A stretch of 57,937 nt of DNA. It comes from Streptomonospora mangrovi. GTDB lineage: Bacteria; Actinomycetota; Actinomycetes; Streptosporangiales; Streptosporangiaceae. The stretch spans positions 1-57,937 of the forward strand of contig NZ_JAJAQC010000051.1 in the NCBI RefSeq assembly GCF_027604915.1, in the 5' to 3' direction. Below, one piece after another: positions 26,385 through 34,711 of the stretch (the stretch's first letter is position 1; every line of letters begins with the position of its first letter). Below the pieces are notes generated by a model. The model had not been told where the DNA came from. It worked only from the letters and a program-made list of their open reading frames with translations, and ran no database searches. The position numbers were made by a program, and so were the translations under genes.

Positions 26385-26596
26385 AGCGTCCTCCCGTCGG
26401 TGTTGGTGATCAACGCGACATTGCTGCCCATGATCAGCCATGGGGAGGCCAGTGGCTACCCATTCGCGACGCGGCGGAGTCGTGTCGGCGCGCCGCGCCC
26501 TTTTCGGACCGCCCTTTATCGCGACCGTTAATAGGGGAATGGCAACCCGGGGCCGCCTCGCGCGTCGCCCAGGTACCCCTTCACCGTTGTCGCAGG

Positions 26597-28195
26597 TCAG
26601 GCGAGTGCGATCAAATCGGCGAATTCAACGTTCCACAGATCCTCCACGCCGTCGGGCAGAAGGATGACGCGTTCCGGCTGGAGTGCTTCGACTGCTCCTT
26701 CGTCGTGGGTGACCAGCACGATGGCGCCCTTGTAGTTGCGCAGCGCACTCAGGATCTCCTCGCGGCTGGCCGGGTCGAGGTTGTTGGTGGGCTCGTCCAG
26801 CAGCAGCACGTTGGCGCTGGAGACCACCAGCGCGGCCAGCGCCAGCCGGGTCTTCTCGCCGCCCGAGAGCACCCCCGCCGGCTTGTCGACGTCGTCGCCG
26901 GTGAACAGGAACGAGCCGAGCGTGCGCCGCGCCTCGACCTCGGGCAGGTCCGGCGCCGCGCTCATCATGTTCTCCAGCACCGTGCGGCTGGTGTCGAGGG
27001 TCTCGTGCTCCTGGGCGTAGTAGCCCAGCCGCAGCCCGTGGCCCTCCACCACCTCGCCGGTGTCGGGCTTCTCGACACCCGCCAGCAGCCGCAGCAGGGT
27101 GGTCTTGCCCGCGCCGTTGAGGCCGAGGATGACCACGCGGCTGCCCCGGTCGATGGCGAGGTCGACGCCGGTGAAGATCTCCAGCGAGCCGTAGGACTTG
27201 GACAACCCCCGCGCCATGAGCGGGGTGCGCCCGCTGGGCGCGGGGTCGGGGAAGCGCAGCTTGGCCACCCGGTCGGCCTGGCGCTGGCCCTGCACGGAGT
27301 TGAGGATGCGCTCGGCGCGGGCCTCCATCTGGTGGGCGGCCTTGGCCTTGGTGGCCTTGGCGCGGAACCGGTCGGCCTGCTTCTGGAGGGCGCCGGCCTG
27401 CTTCTCGGCGTTGGCGGCCTCGCGGGCGCGGCGGCGCTCGTCGGCCTGGCGCTGGGCCAGGTAGGCGCGCCAGCCCATGTTGTAGACGTCGATGACGCAC
27501 CGGTTGGCGTCGAGGTAGAACACCCGGTTCACGACGTCCTCGACGAGTTCCACGTCGTGGCTGATGACCACCAGCCCGCCCTGGTGGGACTTGAGGAAGT
27601 CGCGCAGCCAGGCCACGGAGTCGCCGTCGAGGTGGTTGGTGGGCTCGTCCAGCAGCAGGGTGTCGGCCCCGCTGAACAGGATGCGGGCCAGCTCGATGCG
27701 GCGGCGCTGGCCGCCCGAGAGCGTGCCCAGCGGCTGGCCCAGCACCCGCTCGTCGAGCTTGAGGCTGCTGGCGATCGAGGCGGCCTCGGACTCGGCGGCG
27801 TAGCCGCCCATGACCAGCAGGTGCTCCTCGGCGCGGGCGTAGGCGCGGGCGGCCTTGTCGCGGACCTTGGGGTCGTCGCTGGCCATGCCCTCCTCGGCGG
27901 CGCGCATGCGGCGCAGCGCGTCGGCGATGCCGCGCGCCGACAGGATGCGGTCGCGCGCCAGCTCCTCGGGATCGGTGGCGCGGGGGTCCTGGGGCAGGTA
28001 GCCCAGCGTGCCGCCGACGGTGACGGTGCCGCCGGCGGGGATGCCCTCGCCGGCCAGCACCTTGGTGAGGGTGGTCTTGCCCGCCCCGTTGCGCCCGACC
28101 AGGCCGATGCGGTCGCCGGCGGCGACGCGCAGCGTGGTGGGCTCCAGCAGCAGCCGGGAGCCGACGCGCAGTTCGAGGTCAGTGGCGATCAGCAT
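26597..28195 (-). CDS. ABC-F family ATPase (ribosome-associated type)
   Basis: This 532-residue soluble protein has two ABC cassettes and no membrane domain. Cassette 1: Walker A GRNGAGKT, signature LSGGQRRR, Walker B LLLDEPTNHLD. Cassette 2: GLNGAGKT, LSGGEKTR, LLLDEPTNNLD. Between them is the charged helical linker (about 245-320, rich in Arg, Ala, Lys and Gln) that reaches the ribosomal peptidyl-transferase centre in this family. Members regulate translation or protect against ribosome-targeting antibiotics; the organisation fits a general housekeeping subgroup, but resistance cannot be excluded. ATG start at 28195. Confidence 0.93.
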   Translation of the reverse strand: MLIATDLELRVGSRLLLEPTTLRVAAGDRIGLVGRNGAGKTTLTKVLAGEGIPAGGTVTVGGTLGYLPQDPRATDPEELARDRILSARGIADALRRMRAAEEGMASDDPKVRDKAARAYARAEEHLLVMGGYAAESEAASIASSLKLDERVLGQPLGTLSGGQRRRIELARILFSGADTLLLDEPTNHLDGDSVAWLRDFLKSHQGGLVVISHDVELVEDVVNRVFYLDANRCVIDVYNMGWRAYLAQRQADERRRAREAANAEKQAGALQKQADRFRAKATKAKAAHQMEARAERILNSVQGQRQADRVAKLRFPDPAPSGRTPLMARGLSKSYGSLEIFTGVDLAIDRGSRVVILGLNGAGKTTLLRLLAGVEKPDTGEVVEGHGLRLGYYAQEHETLDTSRTVLENMMSAAPDLPEVEARRTLGSFLFTGDDVDKPAGVLSGGEKTRLALAALVVSSANVLLLDEPTNNLDPASREEILSALRNYKGAIVLVTHDEGAVEALQPERVILLPDGVEDLWNVEFADLIALA

Positions 28196-28384
28196 GGGAG
28201 GACAGACCTTCTCGGCAGACAGGTGGTGCGGGCAGGGGCGGCGGGGCGCGGCGCCGGGCGCGGCCGGGGTCGCGAGGGGCGGGGGCGCCGGCGGGCGAAG
28301 GCACGCGCGCCGCCCAGACTAGCCGCTCACGCGCCAACGCGCGCGGCGCCGCCTCCCGTGCCCACAACGCCCCGCGCCCGCCGG

Positions 28385-29755
28385 CTAATCCCCCGCCGGC
28401 GGGGCGGGCGGGGTGCCGCCCGCCGGTCCGGGCTCGCCCGGCCGCTCGGCCGGCTTGGCGGGCTCGGCGGTGGCGCGCGGGCCGGCCGGCGCGGCGGGGC
28501 CGGGCGCCGCCTCGCCGCCGGCGGGCGCGGCCGCCTTCTCCTTGTCGCGGTCGGCGGCGACCTCGCCGGGGCGCCCTCCGGCGCCGACGGTGATCCCGTG
28601 GTCGGCGGCGTGCTCCAGCGGCCGGTTGCGCAGCAGGGCGGCGATCACCGCGGCGATCGGGGTGGCCAGGAAGGCGCCGGCGATCCCGCCGAGGATGCTG
28701 CCCAGGGTGATGGCCAGCAGCACCACGGCCGAGGGCAGTTCCAGCGCCTTGCCGTAGACGCGCGGCGCGAAGACGTGGCTCTCCAACTGCTGCACGACGA
28801 CGACGGCGGCCACGACCACCAGGGCGATGATCCAGCCCTCGGTGACCAGGGCCACCATTGCGGCCAGCAGCCCCGACAGGAACGCGCCGATGACCGGCAG
28901 GAACGCGCCGACGAAGGTCAGCACGATCAGCGGGATGGCCAGGCCGGGGTCGAGGAAGATGAGCAGGAAGAGGCCGATGCCCACGGCGTCGATGAGGCCC
29001 ACCAGCGCCACGCCGCGCACGTAGCGGCCCATCACCCCGTAGGAGATCTCGGTGGCGGCCTTGATGGAGCGGCGCGAGCGCGCGGGGAACAGCGAGCGCA
29101 GCCACTCCATCAGCAGGTCGCCGGAGTGCACGAAGTACACGGTGAGCACGATGATGAGGATCAGCCCGACCAGGAACTCCAGCACGGTGGCCCCGGCGAC
29201 CCACGCCTGGCTGATCCACTGGGACCAGTCCTCCTGGGCCATGGACCGGAACTCGCGCTCGACGGCCTCGATGGTGGTGGCGGCCAGGGCGGGGTCGAGC
29301 CCCAGCGCCTGGAGGTAGCTGGGCAGGTCGTCGATGGCCTGCTGGACGCTGTCGACCAGGCCGGAGACGCCCGAGATCGCGGGCTGGACGATCAGCGTGA
29401 CCACGCCGCCCAGCAGGATGAGCGAGCCGATGATGGCGATGGTGGTGGAGCTGCCGCGCCCCAGCCCCCGGCGCCGCAGCCAGTTGGTGGGCGGCATCAG
29501 CAGGGCGGTGACGAACACGGCGAGGATCACCGGGATGGTGACGACGCGGACGTAGACCAGCCCGTAGACGATGAACGCCAGCACGATCCCGATGACCAGG
29601 AGTTGCCAGGCGGCGGTGCCCATGCGCGAGAGCAGGCTCTCCTCGGGGCCGGTGTCGACCGGCTCGGCGGGGACGGGCGGCGGCGCCTCCGGCGGCTCCC
29701 GGCGCACCCGGCGCCTCCGCAGCAGTGCCCCGAACCGTGGGCTGGTGAACCGCAC
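28385..29755 (-). CDS. AI-2E family (DUF20) membrane transporter, second paralogue
   Basis: This 456-residue protein has about eight membrane helices, from WQLLVIGIVLAFIVYGLVYV near residue 50 to the last near FLATPIAAVIAALL, with the family segments FVGAFLPVIGAFLSG and VVQQLESHVFAPRV. The last 80 residues are Pro/Ala/Gly-rich and charged, probably a disordered cytoplasmic tail. The GTG start at 29755 has GGGGGA upstream. It is distinct in sequence from the paralogue at 15000-16229. The substrate is unknown. Confidence 0.9.
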   Translation of the reverse strand: MRFTSPRFGALLRRRRVRREPPEAPPPVPAEPVDTGPEESLLSRMGTAAWQLLVIGIVLAFIVYGLVYVRVVTIPVILAVFVTALLMPPTNWLRRRGLGRGSSTTIAIIGSLILLGGVVTLIVQPAISGVSGLVDSVQQAIDDLPSYLQALGLDPALAATTIEAVEREFRSMAQEDWSQWISQAWVAGATVLEFLVGLILIIVLTVYFVHSGDLLMEWLRSLFPARSRRSIKAATEISYGVMGRYVRGVALVGLIDAVGIGLFLLIFLDPGLAIPLIVLTFVGAFLPVIGAFLSGLLAAMVALVTEGWIIALVVVAAVVVVQQLESHVFAPRVYGKALELPSAVVLLAITLGSILGGIAGAFLATPIAAVIAALLRNRPLEHAADHGITVGAGGRPGEVAADRDKEKAAAPAGGEAAPGPAAPAGPRATAEPAKPAERPGEPGPAGGTPPAPPAGD

Positions 29756-29945
29756 GTCGTCCCCCTTGTCTCCTCCTGATGACCTAGGGCTGTGGCGCCC
29801 CGCGGACCCGGCGCGGGCCGGGCCGCTCGGCTCCGCTCGTGGGAGTCGTGGTCTGGCCGAAGTTACCGCATCGGCGCCGGGGCGGCCGCGAGGGCACCGC
29901 GCGCGTTGCGCCCGCCCGCGCCGGCCGGCCCCGGCCGGTGCCGGG

Positions 29946-30353
29946 TCAGAACTGCCAGGGCTCGCGCGGCCGGTCGGAGTGCACGATCTCGTTGCCGAAG
30001 GGGGCCAGGGCCACAGGGATCATCTTCAGCGACGCCCAGGCCATGGGGATGCCGACGATGGTGATCGCCAGGCCCACGGCGGCGGCGATGTGGCCGAGGG
30101 CCAGCCACCAGCCGGCGACGATCACCCAGATGACGTTGAGGACGGTGCTGGCGCCCCCGGCGCCGGGCCGGCGCGCCATCTCGCGGCCGAAGGGCCAGAG
30201 GGCGTAGTTGGCCATGCGGAAGGAGGCCACCCCGAACGGGATGGTGACGATCAGCACGCAGCAGATGAGTCCGGCGATGACGTAGCCCACCGCCAACCAG
30301 AACCCGGCCACGATGAGCCAGATGACGTTGAGGATGAGGCGAAGCAGGGCCAC
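29946..30353 (-). CDS. YccF domain protein (DUF307)
   Basis: This 135-residue inner-membrane protein has two copies of the YccF repeat (LNVIWLIVAGFWLAVGY and LNVIWVIVAGWWLALGH), each followed by a helix with IPFGVASFRMANYALWPFGRE or its equivalent. The function is unknown. The GTG start at 30353 has AAGGAAG upstream. It diverges from the MBL-fold gene. Confidence 0.93.
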   Translation of the reverse strand: MALLRLILNVIWLIVAGFWLAVGYVIAGLICCVLIVTIPFGVASFRMANYALWPFGREMARRPGAGGASTVLNVIWVIVAGWWLALGHIAAAVGLAITIVGIPMAWASLKMIPVALAPFGNEIVHSDRPREPWQF

Positions 30354-30598
30354 AGGGCTTCCTTTCCCTTCGGGTCGGTCCGGTCGCGGCGTCGGCGGCC
30401 GGAGTCGCTGTCTACCCCGATACGACGAGGTCTCCCCCCACCCCGTTCCGCAGGAGAACCCCCGTCGTCCCCTTAGGGGGTTGGTCGGGGGGTGCCGGCA
30501 GGGGCGGCGGGGCGCCGGCGGTAGCTGGCGAGGGGCGGGGGAAGGGCGCGGCCGGGCGGCGCGGTTTGCCGGGGCGCGGCGCGGTTAGGATCGCTGAC

Positions 30599-31252
30599 GT
30601 GCGTATCACCAAGCTGGGGCACGCCTGCGTGCGCCTGGAGCGCGACGGCGCCGTCCTCGTGATCGACCCGGGCGGGTTCAGCGAGCCCGACGCCGCCGTG
30701 GGCGCCCACGCCGTGGCGATCACCCACGAGCACCCCGACCACCTCGACCTGGACCGGCTGCGCGCCGCCGCCGAGGCGGCGCCCGACGGGCTGGAGATCT
30801 ACACCCACGCCGGGATCGCCGAGCAACTGGGCGGGCTGCGCGAGCTGGGCGCGCGCGTCACCGCCGTCGCCCACGGCGACACCATCGCGCCGGCGGGGTT
30901 CGACGTCCACGTCTACGGCGAGCGGCACGCGGTCATCCACCCCGACCTGCCGGTCGTCACCAACGTGGGGTTCCGGGTGGCCACCGAGCAGGGGGCGCTG
31001 TTCCACCCGGGCGACGCCCTGACCCTGCCCGAGGATCCGGTGAGCACGCTGCTGTTCCCGGTCCACGCGCCCTGGTCGAAGATCTCCGAGGTGGTGGACT
31101 ACCTGCGCGCGGTTGCGCCGGCCCGCGCGGTGGCGGTGCACGACGCCCTGCTGAGCGAGACCGGCGCGGGGGTGTACTTCCGCAACCTGGGCAACCTGGT
31201 GCAGGGGGTGGAGGTCGCCCGGCTGCTGCCCGGCGACTCCGCCGAGGGCTGA
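30599..31252 (+). CDS. MBL-fold metal-dependent hydrolase (UlaG-like)
   Basis: This 217-residue protein has the beta-lactamase-fold metal motif THEHPDHLD and further ligands in GERHAVIH, FHPGDAL and PVHAPW. It resembles UlaG-like hydrolases; the substrate is unknown. The GTG start at 30599 lies seven bases after TAGGAT (30586-30591), a good -10 element, so the mRNA is probably leaderless. No RBS is needed or seen. Confidence 0.9.
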   Translation: MRITKLGHACVRLERDGAVLVIDPGGFSEPDAAVGAHAVAITHEHPDHLDLDRLRAAAEAAPDGLEIYTHAGIAEQLGGLRELGARVTAVAHGDTIAPAGFDVHVYGERHAVIHPDLPVVTNVGFRVATEQGALFHPGDALTLPEDPVSTLLFPVHAPWSKISEVVDYLRAVAPARAVAVHDALLSETGAGVYFRNLGNLVQGVEVARLLPGDSAEG

Positions 31253-31799
31253 TCAGCGCCTCCCCCGCGCGGCCGCACCGTCTCCGGCCTGTCCCCTACC
31301 CCCTCTCGCGGCCCCGGCCGGACCCCCGGCGGAGGGCGTCGCGGGCGTGCGCGCGGGCCCAACCGGGATGTGATCGGATCATCACGCTTTGACCCTAGGC
31401 AGGCGCGGGCTTGACCCATACGATGTGGGGAGTCCGGTGAGCCGACCGGATTCGCAAATCAATACAGAAACGGACATACGACCAAAGATTGGTCAGTGCA
31501 GCTCTGTTTCGGTAACGGTTAGGCGAGTAATTTCCCCACCCCCCGTGCACAAGCGGGAGCGGGGATGGCATGATTACGTACCGGCCCGCAGGGAGAGCGG
31601 CACCGCCTCCCCGGCTGTTCGTGTGAGCGCCCCGCCGGTTTCGGCGGTTCGGCGCGGTGGTTCAACTCGAAACCACACCCGGGAACACCGAAGCAATGCA
31701 CGGCGTTCAGGTCGTGCGGGGTTGCTCACGCTGCATGACCTTTGTCTGACCCTGTCTTCCCAACAGCTTACTAGTGATTTCAGTAGAGGTGGTTCAACC
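31253..31799 (+). other. Long upstream region of the whiB-family gene
   Basis: This 547-base region is clearly richer in A and T than the rest of the window, especially 31430-31560 and 31720-31799. It contains a perfect inverted repeat at 31480-31494. No frame looks coding. It probably holds one or more promoters and a long leader for the WhiB-family gene. Confidence 0.6.
31480..31494. promoter_or_regulatory. Inverted repeat, possible operator of the whiB-family gene
   Basis: GACCAA-AGA-TTGGTC is a perfect six-base inverted repeat with a three-base spacer, inside AT-rich promoter-like DNA about 310 bases upstream of the ATG. It may bind a dimeric regulator. The regulator cannot be named from the motif. 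Confidence 0.4.
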
Positions 31800-32099
31800 A
31801 TGTCTCAGGTACGTCGGCAGGCCGCGCTGCGCCCCCGCCCGCACTGGGGGTGGCAGGATGCCGCCGCGTGCCGGGGCGAGGACCTTGTGCTCTTCTTCGG
31901 CCCCGACGGTGAGCGTCAGCCGGAGCGGGAGATCCGTGAGCGCAAGGCCAAGGAGATCTGTGCGCAGTGCCCCGTCCGTACCGAGTGCCTCGACTACGCG
32001 ATTTCGCGGCCCGAGAAGTACGGCACGTGGGGCGGCCTGAACGAAGACGAGCGCGCGTCGGAGCGCCGGCGCCGGATGCGCCGCGCCAACGCGGCCTGA
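31800..32099 (+). CDS. WhiB-family (Wbl) iron-sulfur regulator
   Basis: This 99-residue Wbl protein has the four [4Fe-4S] Cys at 24, 54, 57 and 63 (C-x29-C-x2-C-x5-C), the beta-turn GTWGGL (75-80; usually G-V/I-W-G-G) and a basic C-terminus (ERRRRMRRANAA) for DNA or sigma-factor contact. The middle part (LFFGPDGER, CPVRTEC) is nearest to WhiD/WhiB3-type proteins, but the N-terminus differs, so I give no symbol. The ATG at 31800 has GAGGTGG upstream. It is monocistronic: a strong terminator follows. Confidence 0.93.
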   Translation: MSQVRRQAALRPRPHWGWQDAAACRGEDLVLFFGPDGERQPEREIRERKAKEICAQCPVRTECLDYAISRPEKYGTWGGLNEDERASERRRRMRRANAA

Positions 32100-32479
32100 C
32101 CCCAGACATCTGCGCCCCCTCCAGGCACGACTCGCGACATCGCGAGGGTTGACACCGCCACGACGGAGTGCCGGCCCCGGCCGACACCCCTGAACGCGGG
32201 CCGACCCGATGCGGTCCGAGACAACAGTTCTTCGCCCGGCCCCCGGCCATACCCGCGGCGCCCCGACGGTCTCCGTCGAGGGCGCCGCGGGTTTTTTACC
32301 CGCCTCCGCCAAAGTCCACACCCCTTGAAGCGCCGGTGTTTCCGAGCCCACAGTGCTTCCCGGCCCCCGGTGCCGCCCGCGCTTCTCACCGCCGTACTCC
32401 CCGCCCGCCGTGCCGCCCGGTGCCCCCGAAGCCCTGCGGCGGTCCCCGCCGCCCGGGCGGGGCCGGTGGCCCCGGGCGG
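32100..32479. other. Intergenic region with a terminator
   Basis: This separates the convergent WhiB-family gene and the phosphoribosyltransferase fusion gene. Besides the hairpin at 32251-32297 I see no gene or repeat. Confidence 0.5.
32251..32297 (+). terminator. Strong intrinsic terminator of the whiB-family gene
   Basis: The arms CCCGCGGCGCCC-CGACGG and CCGTCGAGGGCGCCGCGGG pair with a single bulge around a short loop and are followed by six T (32292-32297). It is the most classical rho-independent terminator in the window. Confidence 0.9.
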
Positions 32480-33793
32480 CTAGAGGTGGCGCTCGAACCA
32501 CGCCACGGCGGCCTCGCCCACGGTGCGCCGCCCGGCCTCGGTGTCGAGCAGTTCCTCGGCCCCGGGGACGGTGCGCGTGCGGTGCGGCCCGCCCACACGG
32601 GCCAGCGACCACTCCACCAGCTCGCGGACGAAGGAGTCGCCGCCCTGCACCAGCGCCAGCACCGGCGCCCGCACCCCCGGCAGCGCCTCGGCCGCCAGGT
32701 CCGGCCGGCCGCCGTGCAGTGCCACGGCCGCGATGTCGGCCGGGCGCGCGGCGGCGGCCGCCAGCGCGGCGGGCACCCCGGCCCCCGCGCCGAACAGCCC
32801 GACGCGGCGCCCGGCGGAGTCGGTGGAGCGCAGCAGCCAGCCCACCGCCGCCTCCAGGCGCCGGGCGGGCACCGCCGCCGGCGGCTCGGCCGCTCCGCCG
32901 GGGCCGGCGCCGCGCCGGGCGGCGTCCTCCTCGGGCGTGAGCAGGTCCAGCAGCAGGGTGGTGTAGCCGGCCCGGCCCAGGGCGGCGGCCACCGCCCGGC
33001 GCGCGGGGTCCTCCCGTTCGCGGCCCAGCGCCAGCACGACGGTGCCCCGCGCCCCGGGCACGGTCGCCAGTTCAGCCTCCAGGTCGACGTCGCCGGAGCG
33101 GATGCGCACCGCCCGCGCGTGCGCGGGCGCGGCGGCGCGGTCGGCCACCGCGTCCAGCAGCGCCGTCACCTCGGAGTCGGTGAGCTGGGTGAAGTCGCGG
33201 TACCACTCCCCCACCGCGTGGAAGTTGTCGGGCACCGTCAGCGCGACGACGCGGTCGGCCTCCTCGGCGAGCGCGTCGAGGGCGGCCTGGGCCGCCACCG
33301 GGACCGCCAGCAGCAGCCGCGCGGGTTCGCGGCGGCGCACCATGCGCAGGGCGGCGCGGGCGGTGCCGCCGGTGGCGATCCCGTCGTCGACCACCACGAC
33401 GTCGCGGCCCCGGGGGTCCACGGGCGCCCGGCCGCGCCGGTAGACCTCGACGCGGCGGGCGAGCTCGGCGCGCTCGGCCTCGACCGTGTCGGCCAGGTCG
33501 GCGCGCGTCAGCCGCAGCCGGGCCAGCGCCCGGTCGTCGTAGCAGATGCGGCCGTCCTCGGCGAGGGCGCCCACGCCCAGCTCGGGGTGGCCGGGCACGC
33601 CGATCTTGCGCACGATCAGCACGTCCAGCGGGATGCCCAGCAGGCGGGCGAGTTCGGCGCCCACCGGCACGCCGCCGCGCGGCAGGGCCAGCACGAGCGG
33701 GTCGGCGACGGCGAGCGGGCGCACGCGCTCGGCGAGGCGCCGGCCGGCCTCGGCGCGGTCGGTGAACGGCAGTGACACGGGCAGCGGATTCAT
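32480..33793 (-). CDS. Phosphoribosyltransferase-alpha/beta hydrolase fusion protein
   Basis: This 437-residue two-domain protein has an N-terminal phosphoribosyltransferase domain (1-215) with the PRPP loop VVVVDDGIATGGTA (132-145) and LALPRGGVPVG, and a dienelactone hydrolase-like domain (about 230-437). In that domain the nucleophile elbow reads GAGAG near residue 336, where related proteins have GxSxG, so the Ser is Gly and hydrolase activity is doubtful. The later GGRPD and AWFERHL segments fit the fold. I chose the ATG at 33793 (MNPLPVSLPF); the frame is open to 33877. Substrates are unknown. Confidence 0.85.
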   Translation of the reverse strand: MNPLPVSLPFTDRAEAGRRLAERVRPLAVADPLVLALPRGGVPVGAELARLLGIPLDVLIVRKIGVPGHPELGVGALAEDGRICYDDRALARLRLTRADLADTVEAERAELARRVEVYRRGRAPVDPRGRDVVVVDDGIATGGTARAALRMVRRREPARLLLAVPVAAQAALDALAEEADRVVALTVPDNFHAVGEWYRDFTQLTDSEVTALLDAVADRAAAPAHARAVRIRSGDVDLEAELATVPGARGTVVLALGREREDPARRAVAAALGRAGYTTLLLDLLTPEEDAARRGAGPGGAAEPPAAVPARRLEAAVGWLLRSTDSAGRRVGLFGAGAGVPAALAAAAARPADIAAVALHGGRPDLAAEALPGVRAPVLALVQGGDSFVRELVEWSLARVGGPHRTRTVPGAEELLDTEAGRRTVGEAAVAWFERHL

Positions 33794-33925
33794 AGCGGTG
33801 TCGGCGCCCGCCGCCGCGCGGCGGAGCGGGGCGCCACTCCTCGTCCGGTCGGCACGCGGCGCGAATGTTACGGGCATACCCGGTCGAACCGGCCGGACAC
33901 CCCTCGGCCGGGGCGGTGCCCGGCC

Positions 33926-34492
33926 TCAGTCGCCGGACCTGCGGAAGTCGCTTTCGAGCAGGCCCATGATGAGCGCGTCGTGGCGGCGGCCGTCCCACAG
34001 CAGGGCGTCGCGCAGCCGCCCCTCGACGGTGAACCCGCAGGCGCGGTACACCGCGATGGCGCGCATGTTGAAGGCGTAGACGTTGAGCCAGACGCGGTGC
34101 AGCCGCACCCGGTTGAAGGCGTAGTCGAGGATGAGCCGCGTGGCCTCCTTGCCCAGCCCCTGGCCGGTGAACTCGATCGCCGACAGCGCGATGCGGTAGG
34201 CCGCGCTCTCGTTGTCGGGGTCGACCTCGTCCAGCGCCAGCTCGCCGACGAACCGGCCGCCGGGCTCCTCGAAGATGGCCAGGTCCAACCGGTCGATCTG
34301 CTCGGCCCGGGTCGCGCACCACTGGCGGATCTCGTCGTAGCCGGGCCTGCGGTGCGCGCCGGTGAGCCGCCGGATCTCCTCGTCGCGGGTGGACTCGTAG
34401 AAGTCATCGGCGTGCTCGGCGCTCAGCGGGACCAGCCGTACGCGCTCTCCGACCAGCGTGGGCTTCTCGCGCAGCGCGCGCAGGTCGATCAT
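33926..34492 (-). CDS. GNAT family N-acetyltransferase (RimJ/RimL-like)
   Basis: This 188-residue acetyltransferase has the acetyl-CoA site GQGLGKEATRLI and the RimJ/RimL-like segments VRLVPL, RVWLNVYAFNMRAIAVYRACGFTVEGRLRD. It resembles enzymes acting on protein N-termini, spermidine or antibiotics; the substrate is unknown. The ATG at 34492 has GGGAG upstream. It diverges from the MFS gene. Confidence 0.9.
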   Translation of the reverse strand: MIDLRALREKPTLVGERVRLVPLSAEHADDFYESTRDEEIRRLTGAHRRPGYDEIRQWCATRAEQIDRLDLAIFEEPGGRFVGELALDEVDPDNESAAYRIALSAIEFTGQGLGKEATRLILDYAFNRVRLHRVWLNVYAFNMRAIAVYRACGFTVEGRLRDALLWDGRRHDALIMGLLESDFRRSGD

Positions 34493-34711
34493 CGGTGGGG
34501 GCTCCCGGTGAGGTGAGAGGGATGTGTGGTTCGGGGGGCGAAGACGAACGGGATCTCCGGGGGGTTCGGTGCGGGCGGCCGCGGTCGCGGCCAGAAGATC
34601 ATATGTAAAAGGCGGACACCGTCCGGCACAACCCCTGCGGCGGGGCCGGAGGCGGCCGGTCGCATAGCATCCTGGGGTCGGCGCGCGACTCATGGGATCC
34701 TGGGAGGTTTG

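Noticed and set aside
25940-29779. A 1,279-codon plus-strand open frame
   Set aside because: It is the antisense shadow of the ABC-F and AI-2E genes; its translation is His/Gln/Gly-rich nonsense and the minus-strand proteins have clear motifs.
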